This document shows positions 7,154 to 12,372 of a stretch of 12,372 nt of DNA, piece after piece; within the stretch, counting starts at the first letter, position 1; each line of letters begins with the position of its first letter. The stretch spans positions 1 to 12,372 of the forward strand of contig JBQTHP010000209.1 of assembly GCA_052389755.1 (NCBI GenBank). The letters run 5' to 3'. A model generated the notes under the pieces. It saw nothing but the letters and a program-made list of their open reading frames with translations. It did not search any database and was not told the origin of the DNA. Position numbers and translations under genes: made by a program. The DNA comes from JBQTHP01 sp052389755 (GTDB lineage: Bacteria; Pseudomonadota; Gammaproteobacteria; Steroidobacterales; Steroidobacteraceae).

Positions 7154-7181
7154 GCTTACAGGCTACAGCCAACAGGCGTAT
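7154..7181. repeat. Short heptamer array upstream of the carboxylase start
   Basis: The plus strand reads GCTTACA, GGCTACA, GCCAACA (7154-7174), then a decayed GGCGTAT that runs into the thiolase stop. It is the same 7-base pattern as the element at 4626-4743. CTACAGCCAACAG (7163-7175) differs by one base from the opposite strand of 4730-4742. The array occupies nearly the whole 34 bp gap between the thiolase stop and the carboxylase GTG and supplies the in-frame TAA that fixes that start. Confidence 0.75.
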
Positions 7182-8368
7182 CAGACGACCTCGATGGCAA
7201 CGGCGACGGCTTCTCCACCACCGATGCAGAGCGAAGCCACCCCGCGTCTGCCGCCCCGCCGGCGCAGCGCGTGCACGAGCGTCGTCACGATGCGGGCTCC
7301 GGTCGCGCCGATCGGATGGCCGAGGGCGCAGGCGCCGCCGTTGACGTTCATGCGCGCGTGATCGATCTCAAGTTCGCGCATCGTCGCCATTGTCACCGCG
7401 GCAAACGCTTCGTTCACTTCGTAGAGATCGACGTCGTGCGTTTTCCAGCCGAGCTTCGCGAGAAGCTTCTGGATCGCGCCGATCGGCGCCGTGGTGAACC
7501 ACTCCGGCGCATTCGCGTGGCTCGTGTATCCGAGGATCCGCGCGAGCGGCTTCGCGCCGCGCGCGCGCGCCGCCGCCTCGCTCATGAGCACGAGCGCGGC
7601 TGCCCCATCCGAGATCGACGATGAGCTCGCGGCCGTGACGGTACCGTCCTTCGCGAAGGCCGGCTTCAGCGTGGGGATCTTGCTCACGTCGCACGTGAAC
7701 GGCGTTTCGTCCTTCGCGACGACCGTTTCCCCCTTGCGGGTCCTGACGCTCACCGGCACGACCTCGGCGTCGAAACCGCCGCCTTCGACCGCGTGCAGGG
7801 CGCGCGTGACCGACTCGGCCGCGAAGGCGTCCTGCTGGGCCCGGGAGAAACCGAACTTGCTCGCCGTGGCTTCCGCGAAAACACCCATGAGCTTGCCGTC
7901 GAACGGGCTCTGCAGCCCGTCGTAGAACATGTGGTCGAGCACCTCGCCGTGGCCCATCCGGTAGCCGCCTCGCGCTTTCGGCAGCAGGTAGGGCGCGTTG
8001 CTCATCGACTCGAGCCCGCCGGCGAGGGCGATTTCGATGTCGCCGGTGCGAATCTGGTCCGCGGCAAACATCACGGCCTTCAGGCCGGAGCCGCACATCT
8101 TGTTGATGGTGGTCGCCGGTACGTCGGTCGGCACACCTGCGCCGATGGCGGCCTGGCGTGCGGGCGCCTGGCCGAGACCGGCCGGCAACACGCATCCCAT
8201 GATGACTTCCTGGATGTCTGCCGCCTTGACGCCCGCCGAGGCGATCGCGGCGCGCGCTGCGGCGGCGCCGAGCTCGGGTGCGGTCTCCGGGGAAAGGGCG
8301 CCCTGAAACGCACCGATGGGCGTGCGCCTTGCGGCGACGATGACGACGTTCTGGTTCTGATTCGGCAT
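7181..8368 (-). CDS. Acetyl-CoA C-acetyltransferase (biosynthetic-type thiolase)
   Basis: This 395-residue thiolase reversibly cleaves acetoacetyl-CoA with CoA to two acetyl-CoA, and may also accept 2-methylacetoacetyl-CoA. The nucleophilic cysteine is C92 in NKMCGSGLKAV (89-99). The NEAFA motif is at 319-323, H351 lies in GHPIGATG, and the second catalytic cysteine C381 starts CIGGGEA. The covering loop between about 120 and 245, with QSPFDGKLMGVFAE and FSRAQQDAFA, is typical of the acetoacetyl-CoA (AtoB/PhaA) class rather than FadA. Length is normal. A minor oddity is ASSSSISDG at 247-255, where most relatives have Asn in place of one of the first serines. The ATG at 8368 starts the conserved VVIVAARRTPIGAF region, but only a poor ribosome-binding site is visible. 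It lies 30 bp after the TetR gene stop and 34 bp before the carboxylase. In this cluster it would finish the conversion of acetoacetyl-CoA, from AacS or from 3-hydroxybutyryl-CoA, to acetyl-CoA. Confidence 0.93.
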   Translation of the reverse strand: MPNQNQNVVIVAARRTPIGAFQGALSPETAPELGAAAARAAIASAGVKAADIQEVIMGCVLPAGLGQAPARQAAIGAGVPTDVPATTINKMCGSGLKAVMFAADQIRTGDIEIALAGGLESMSNAPYLLPKARGGYRMGHGEVLDHMFYDGLQSPFDGKLMGVFAEATASKFGFSRAQQDAFAAESVTRALHAVEGGGFDAEVVPVSVRTRKGETVVAKDETPFTCDVSKIPTLKPAFAKDGTVTAASSSSISDGAAALVLMSEAAARARGAKPLARILGYTSHANAPEWFTTAPIGAIQKLLAKLGWKTHDVDLYEVNEAFAAVTMATMRELEIDHARMNVNGGACALGHPIGATGARIVTTLVHALRRRGGRRGVASLCIGGGEAVAVAIEVV

Positions 8369-8398
8369 GTTGCAACCGTGGGTTGAAGAGCGTGGAGA

Positions 8399-9076
8399 TC
8401 AGCGGGACGAGGCGCAAGGCGCGCGCGGCGCGAGGCCGTTCTCGAAAATCGACACGAATGCGTCTGCGACGTCGGCCGCGCTCAGCGACTGGTCCTCGTG
8501 GTACCAGTGCGCGATCCAGTTGAGCGCGCCGGCGAGCGCAAATGCCGTCATCTTCGGGTCGCACTTCTCGATCGAGCCGTCCTCGATGCCCTCCCGAATG
8601 AGGCGGCGGATGCCCTGGTCGATCTCGGACTTGAGCCGCTTGATCTGACGGCTCATGGCGGGACTCAGGTCCTGGTCCTCCGCGCGCACCATGCACCAGC
8701 CGAACTCCGAGGCGATGACCTCGGCGTAGCGGCGCAACACGGCGTTCAGGCGTTCGCGCGCCGGCGCATCGGCGAGGCGCGCTGCGCGGCAGGCGATGCG
8801 GATGCGCTCGAGCCCGGTGCGAAAGCACTGGAAGAGCAGCTGCTCCTTGCTGACGACGTAGTAGTAGATCGTGGGCTTCGTTACCTCGAGCGCCGCGGCG
8901 ATGTCGTCGAGGGAAGTGTTGTGATAGCCGCGCTCGTGGAATGCACGGGCCGCGGCGCGGATGACGGCGTCGCGCTTCACATCCCGATCGCGGCGCAGCT
9001 TGCGCCGGCCCTGCCAGGGCGAGGCGCGCGAGGACGTGTCGACTGCCGCGTTCGGGGCGCTTACTGTACGGCTCAT
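8399..9076 (-). CDS. TetR-family transcriptional regulator, divergent to icmF
   Basis: This 225-residue one-domain-pair repressor has an unstructured, basic N-terminal tail (1-32). A TetR N-terminal DNA-binding domain follows at about 33-82: VIRAAARAFHERGYHNTSLDDIA, then LEVTKPTIYYYVVSKEQLL, with the helix-turn-helix at roughly 55-75. The C-terminal ligand-binding and dimer domain (about 95-215) includes WCMVRAEDQDLSP and a helix with LNWIAHWYHEDQSLSA. These resemble TetR regulators of acyl-CoA catabolism (KstR2/FadR-like C-terminal domains). Inference: it responds to an acyl-CoA of this pathway. It is the first gene of the minus-strand run, so it would regulate itself and the downstream genes. 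Its promoter overlaps that of icmF in the 90 bp gap, where two dyads are found. The ATG at 9076 gives the full domain; later in-frame starts would cut into it. The effector is unknown. Confidence 0.92.
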   Translation of the reverse strand: MSRTVSAPNAAVDTSSRASPWQGRRKLRRDRDVKRDAVIRAAARAFHERGYHNTSLDDIAAALEVTKPTIYYYVVSKEQLLFQCFRTGLERIRIACRAARLADAPARERLNAVLRRYAEVIASEFGWCMVRAEDQDLSPAMSRQIKRLKSEIDQGIRRLIREGIEDGSIEKCDPKMTAFALAGALNWIAHWYHEDQSLSAADVADAFVSIFENGLAPRAPCASSR

Positions 9077-9082
9077 GGGCGT

Positions 9083-9111
9083 TTGACCGGTCTGCAGGGC
9101 TGAATCATACT
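9083..9111 (+). promoter_or_regulatory. Predicted sigma70-type promoter for icmF
   Basis: TTGACC (9083-9088) matches the -35 consensus at five of six positions. After a 17-base spacer, CATACT (9106-9111) matches the -10 at four of six. Transcription would begin near 9118, about 50 bases before the icmF ATG. Dyad 1 covers the -10 and likely start site, and dyad 2 lies just downstream, as expected for repression by the adjacent TetR protein. Confidence 0.55.
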
Positions 9112-9134
9112 ACCGAGTAATATCCTACTGGCAA
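9107..9134 (-). promoter_or_regulatory. Predicted promoter for the tetR-led operon
   Basis: On the minus strand TTGCCA (9134-9129) is a five-of-six match to -35. TAGTAT (9112-9107), 16 bases further on, is a four-of-six match to -10. It faces and overlaps the icmF promoter. Dyad 1 covers its -10 and dyad 2 its -35, so one repressor could shut both directions at once. Confidence 0.45.
9108..9119. promoter_or_regulatory. Operator-like dyad 1 (TACT-N4-AGTA)
   Basis: TACT (9108-9111) and AGTA (9116-9119) form an inverted repeat around ACCG. The arms have the TAC/GTA ends common in TetR-family operators. Its centre is 18 bp from that of dyad 2. On opposite strands the two sites share the pattern TACTNNCCNGTA. 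Confidence 0.55.
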
Positions 9135-9139
9135 GTAGG
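9124..9139. promoter_or_regulatory. Operator-like dyad 2 (CCTACT-GGCA-AGTAGG)
   Basis: This is a perfect 6-4-6 inverted repeat located 52 to 63 bases from the tetR start and 28 to 43 bases before the icmF start. It is the strongest palindrome in the intergenic region and overlaps the predicted tetR -35. It is the best candidate primary site for the neighbouring TetR repressor. Confidence 0.65.
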
Positions 9140-9166
9140 TTTCGAGCTCCTCGCGAGGCATCCATC

Positions 9167-12100
9167 ATGGTCGCAAGATCCGAGGGCGGCGCGGCGCGCC
9201 GCGAGCAGCCGGAGGAGGCGCTTCGCGCGGCGCCGCTGCGGTTCGTTTCCGCCGCTTCGCTGTTCGACGGCCACGACGCGGCCATCAACATGATCCGGAG
9301 GCTCCTGCAGTCGCAGGGGGCCGAGGTCATCCACCTGGGCCACAACCGCAGTGTCGCGGACATCGTGCGCGCCGCGATCCAGGAGGACGCCGACGGCATC
9401 GCGGTCAGCTCCTATCAGGGCGGCCACAACGAATACTTCGCCTACATGGTGGACATGCTGCGGGAGCTCGAGAGCTCGCACATCCGCGTCATCGTGGGCG
9501 GCGGCGGCACCATTTCTCCCGATGAGATCGCGGCGCTCGAAAAGCACGGGGTCGAGCGCATCTACACACCCGAGGACGGCCGCAAGCTCGGCTTGCGCGG
9601 CATGATCGAGGACGTGTTCACGCGCGTGCGTAGCGCGCGGCGCCCACAGTACGAGCCTCGTCCGTTGAATCCGCGCGACCATCGCCAGATCGCGCGCACG
9701 ATCTCCGTGCTCGAAGCGGGCGGTGAAGGCAACGCGCACATCGAGCAGGTGCGGCGCATGCTCGGGCGCGCGCGCCAGCACGTTCCTGTCATCGGCGTCA
9801 CGGGCACCGGAGGCGCCGGCAAGTCGAGCCTGAACGACGAGCTGCTGCAGCGTTTCGCGCGGTTTTTCCCGGACCGCCAGATCGCGGTCGTCGCCATGGA
9901 TCCGACGCGCCGACGCTCGGGCGGCGCGCTGCTCGGCGATCGCATCCGGATGAACAGCCTCGCCTCCGAATCGATCTTCATGCGCTCGCTCGCCACGCGC
10001 CGGCAGCACCTCGCGACGAGTGCCGTGCTGCGTGACGTGATCGAACTGTACAGGGCGGCCGCGTTCGACCTGATCGTCGTCGAGACCGCGGGCATCGGTC
10101 AGTCGGATACGGAGATCGTCGATCTCGTGGATCTCTCGCTCTACGTCATGACGAGCGAGTACGGCGCCGCGAGCCAGCTCGAGAAGATCGACATGCTCGA
10201 CTTCGCCGACTTTACCGTGCTGAACAAGTTCGAGAAGCGGGGCGGCGAGGACAGCTTGCGCGACGTTCGCAAGCAATGGCGACGCAACCATATCGATCGA
10301 GCGAAGCTGCCGGACCCAGACGTACCGGTGTTTCCGACGATCGCGAGCCGTTTCAACGACCCGGGCGTGAACCGGCTGTTCGCGGCGATCTGCGGACGGC
10401 TCGACGCGCTCGGCTCGGCACAGAGCGCAGCGCCCGGGACAAAGTCGTGGAGCGTGAAGGATGTCGGCCCGGTCGAGTTCGTTTCTCGCGACCCGCTGAT
10501 TCCCGGCTCGCGGTCGCGCTACCTCGCGGAGATCGCGCAGAACGGCCGGGGCTCGCGCGAGCGCATCGAGGAGCAGGCGCAGTCGGCGCGCCTCGCGTTC
10601 AGTCATTACGAGAGCCTGAAGGCGCTGCGTGATGCGGCGTTGCCGGGGCCGCTCGATCGCTACGGCGAGACTGCGCTCGACGATGGGGCGGCGGATCCGA
10701 CGCGGCGCGAGCTGCGCGCGGCGTACAACCGCGCCCTCGATGCGATTGGCGCGGAAGGAGTGGGCGAGCTCAAGGCCTGGCCGGCGCGCGTGAAGAGCGT
10801 GCGGGACGACACGTTCTCGTACAAGGTGCGCGATCGGCTCGTCACCGGCGAGAACTACACCGAGACCCTGAGTCGCCAGCGCATTCCGAAGCTCGCCGTG
10901 CCGCGCGTGCAGGATTGGGGCGAGATCCTGCACTTCATCCTCACCGAGAATTTGCCCGGCGCGTATCCGTACACCGGCGGCGTGTATCCCTATCGGCGCG
11001 AGGAAGAAGACCCGACTCGCATGTTCGCTGGCGAGGGTCCTCCCGAACGCACGAACCAGAGGTTCCACTATCTATCGCGTGGACATGAGGCCACCCGTCT
11101 CTCGACGGCGTTCGATTCGACCACGCTCTACGGCGAGGATCCGGACACGCGTCCCGACATTTACGGCCGCACCGGCAACTCCGGTGTGTCGATCGCGACG
11201 CTCGACGACATGAAGAAGCTCTACTCGGGCTTCGATCTGTGCCTGCCCTCGACGTCCGTGTCGATGACGATCAACGGCCCGGCTCCCATGATCCTCGCGA
11301 TGTTCATGAACACCGCGATCGATCAGCGCATCGAGCGCTGGCTGCGGGCGGACGGGCGCTGGCCCGCGGCGCAGAAGCGCGTCGCGGAAGCGCATCGCGA
11401 AATCGCCGAGCGCGGCGCGACCGCGCCCGCCTACAAGGGCACGCTGCCCGAAGGGCACGACGGTACCGGGCTTGCGCTGCTCGGCCTCTCCGGTGATCGC
11501 ATCGTCGATCGCGAAACGTACGAGAAGGTCAAGGCGGAGGCCCTGTCGCTCGTGCGCGGCACCGTGCAGGCCGACATCCTCAAGGAGGATCAGGCACAGA
11601 ACACGTGCATTTTCTCGACCGAGTTCGCGCTGCGGATGATGGGCGACGTGCAGCAGTACTTCATCGACAACCGCGTGCGGAATTTCTACTCGGTGTCGAT
11701 CTCGGGCTATCACATCGCCGAAGCCGGCGCGAACCCGATCTCGCAGCTCGCGTTCACGCTCTCGAACGGCTTCACGATCGTCGAGTACTACCTCGCGCGC
11801 GGCATGAAGATCGACGACTTCGCGCCGAATCTCTCGTTCTTCTTCTCGAACGGCATGGACCCCGAGTACGCCGTGATCGGGCGCGTCGCGCGGCGCATCT
11901 GGGCGCGCGCGATGCGCGATCTGTATCGGGCCGGTCCGCGCAGCCAGATGCTGAAGTACCACATCCAGACGTCGGGGCGTTCGCTGCACGCGCGCGAGAT
12001 CCAGTTCAACGACATCCGCACGACGCTGCAGGCGCTGTACGCGCTCTTCGACAACTGCAACTCGCTGCACACGAACGCGTACGACGAGGCGCTCACGACG

Positions 12101-12372
12101 CCGACCGAAGAGAGCGTGCGGCGCGCCGTCGCGATCCAGCTCATCATCAATCGGGAGTTGGGGCTCAACAAGAACCAGAATCCCTGGCAGGGCTCGTTCC
12201 TCGTCGACTATCTCACCGACCTCGTCGAGGAGGCCGTGTACAAGGAGTTCGAGTCGCTTTCCGAGCGCGGCGGCGCGCTCGGCGCGATGGAGACCAAGTA
12301 TCAACGCGGCAAGATTAAGGAAGAGTCGCTCTACAACGAGACGAGGAAGCACGACCGTTCGCTGCCGCGCGT
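9167..12372 (+). CDS. icmF: Fused isobutyryl-CoA mutase / G-protein chaperone IcmF (3' end cut by window)
   Basis: The frame is open for 1068 codons to the window edge; about 100 residues are probably missing. It is an adenosylcobalamin radical mutase that rearranges isobutyryl-CoA and butyryl-CoA. Known IcmFs also interconvert pivalyl-CoA and isovaleryl-CoA. The B12 domain (about 24-155) has SLFDGHDAAI with cobalt ligand H36 and GGGG at 111-114. The MeaB-like GTPase domain (about 205-415) has Walker A GTGGAGKS (213-220), DPTRRRSGGALLGDR (245-259), ETAGIGQSD (306-314) and NKFE (353-356, usually NKxD). A linker leads to the mutase barrel (about 570 on). F620 in TRMFAGEG and Q811 in AQNTCIF occupy the positions that are Tyr and Arg in methylmalonyl-CoA mutase, which marks isobutyryl-type specificity. 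H849 (SGYH) is the conserved catalytic histidine. Residues 721-796 are some 48 longer than in the Cupriavidus enzyme as I recall it. GAGG (9155-9158) lies 8 bases before the ATG. It is divergent from tetR. Confidence 0.95.
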   Translation, partial: MVARSEGGAARREQPEEALRAAPLRFVSAASLFDGHDAAINMIRRLLQSQGAEVIHLGHNRSVADIVRAAIQEDADGIAVSSYQGGHNEYFAYMVDMLRELESSHIRVIVGGGGTISPDEIAALEKHGVERIYTPEDGRKLGLRGMIEDVFTRVRSARRPQYEPRPLNPRDHRQIARTISVLEAGGEGNAHIEQVRRMLGRARQHVPVIGVTGTGGAGKSSLNDELLQRFARFFPDRQIAVVAMDPTRRRSGGALLGDRIRMNSLASESIFMRSLATRRQHLATSAVLRDVIELYRAAAFDLIVVETAGIGQSDTEIVDLVDLSLYVMTSEYGAASQLEKIDMLDFADFTVLNKFEKRGGEDSLRDVRKQWRRNHIDRAKLPDPDVPVFPTIASRFNDPGVNRLFAAICGRLDALGSAQSAAPGTKSWSVKDVGPVEFVSRDPLIPGSRSRYLAEIAQNGRGSRERIEEQAQSARLAFSHYESLKALRDAALPGPLDRYGETALDDGAADPTRRELRAAYNRALDAIGAEGVGELKAWPARVKSVRDDTFSYKVRDRLVTGENYTETLSRQRIPKLAVPRVQDWGEILHFILTENLPGAYPYTGGVYPYRREEEDPTRMFAGEGPPERTNQRFHYLSRGHEATRLSTAFDSTTLYGEDPDTRPDIYGRTGNSGVSIATLDDMKKLYSGFDLCLPSTSVSMTINGPAPMILAMFMNTAIDQRIERWLRADGRWPAAQKRVAEAHREIAERGATAPAYKGTLPEGHDGTGLALLGLSGDRIVDRETYEKVKAEALSLVRGTVQADILKEDQAQNTCIFSTEFALRMMGDVQQYFIDNRVRNFYSVSISGYHIAEAGANPISQLAFTLSNGFTIVEYYLARGMKIDDFAPNLSFFFSNGMDPEYAVIGRVARRIWARAMRDLYRAGPRSQMLKYHIQTSGRSLHAREIQFNDIRTTLQALYALFDNCNSLHTNAYDEALTTPTEESVRRAVAIQLIINRELGLNKNQNPWQGSFLVDYLTDLVEEAVYKEFESLSERGGALGAMETKYQRGKIKEESLYNETRKHDRSLPR

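Noticed and set aside
7368..8828. 486-residue minus-strand frame spanning thiolase and TetR genes
   Set aside because: It overlaps two genes with clear catalytic and DNA-binding motifs in their own frames and has shadow-like Arg/His-rich composition.
10881..11027. Tyrosines in GGVYPYRR (Y607, Y609) as a methylmalonyl-CoA mutase-type active-site change
   Set aside because: Counting from the conserved catalytic histidine shows that the specificity-determining aromatic corresponds to F620 in TRMFAGEG, not to Y607. The isobutyryl-type Phe/Gln pair is intact.
9125..12352. Two very long minus-strand open frames (9125-11068 and 11072-12352) opposite icmF
   Set aside because: Their composition is Arg/His/Leu/Val-rich low-complexity sequence with no recognisable domain. 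The plus strand encodes a continuous, highly conserved IcmF. They are shadows produced by GC-rich codon use.
1..12372. tRNA, rRNA, CRISPR, transposase or phage genes
   Set aside because: No spacer-repeat arrays, inverted terminal repeats with a transposase frame, tRNA-like cloverleaf or ribosomal RNA sequence could be seen. The window is almost fully occupied by metabolic genes.

Overview
The window is GC-rich, densely coded DNA, most likely from a member of the Pseudomonadota (beta- or gammaproteobacterial type). This is inferred from codon use, the tyrosine-catabolic pair hppD-maiA, a proteobacterial ETF:ubiquinone oxidoreductase, a liuB-type carboxylase and a fused IcmF mutase. No phage, transposase, CRISPR or RNA gene is visible.

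Layout: (1) 1-722, plus strand: the last 23 residues of 4-hydroxyphenylpyruvate dioxygenase, then maleylacetoacetate isomerase (maiA), both from tyrosine degradation. (2) 723-1035: no intact gene. It holds a GC-rich stem-loop just after maiA and, on the minus strand, what looks like the N-terminal stump of a ZapE/AFG1-type ATPase gene. (3) 1036-9076, minus strand: an operon-like run read right to left: TetR-family regulator, thiolase, methylcrotonyl-CoA carboxylase beta-type subunit, short-chain 3-hydroxyacyl-CoA dehydrogenase, ETF:ubiquinone oxidoreductase and acetoacetyl-CoA synthetase. Gaps are 14 to 34 bp, except for a 129 bp gap at 4626-4754 filled by an inverted pair of heptamer repeats. 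(4) 9077-9166: a divergent promoter region with two dyads suited to a TetR-type repressor. (5) 9167 to the end, plus strand: icmF, the fused B12-dependent isobutyryl-CoA mutase and its G-protein chaperone, cut by the window edge about 100 residues before its expected end.

How the genes fit: everything converges on acetoacetate or acetoacetyl-CoA. Tyrosine breakdown and leucine/isovaleryl-CoA breakdown (methylcrotonyl-CoA carboxylase branch) both release acetoacetate, which acetoacetyl-CoA synthetase activates and thiolase splits to acetyl-CoA. IcmF can convert isobutyryl-CoA to butyryl-CoA, whose beta-oxidation would use the dehydrogenase and thiolase here. It can also convert pivalyl-CoA to isovaleryl-CoA, which would feed the carboxylase. 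ETF:ubiquinone oxidoreductase takes the acyl-CoA dehydrogenase electrons to quinone. The biotin-carboxylase alpha subunit, acyl-CoA dehydrogenase, enoyl-CoA hydratases and HMG-CoA lyase needed to complete these routes are not in the window.

Most notable: the tetR/icmF control region, the heptamer repeats that touch two start codons, and sequence peculiarities of this IcmF (isobutyryl-type active-site residues, an NKFE G4 motif, and an insertion of about 48 residues).
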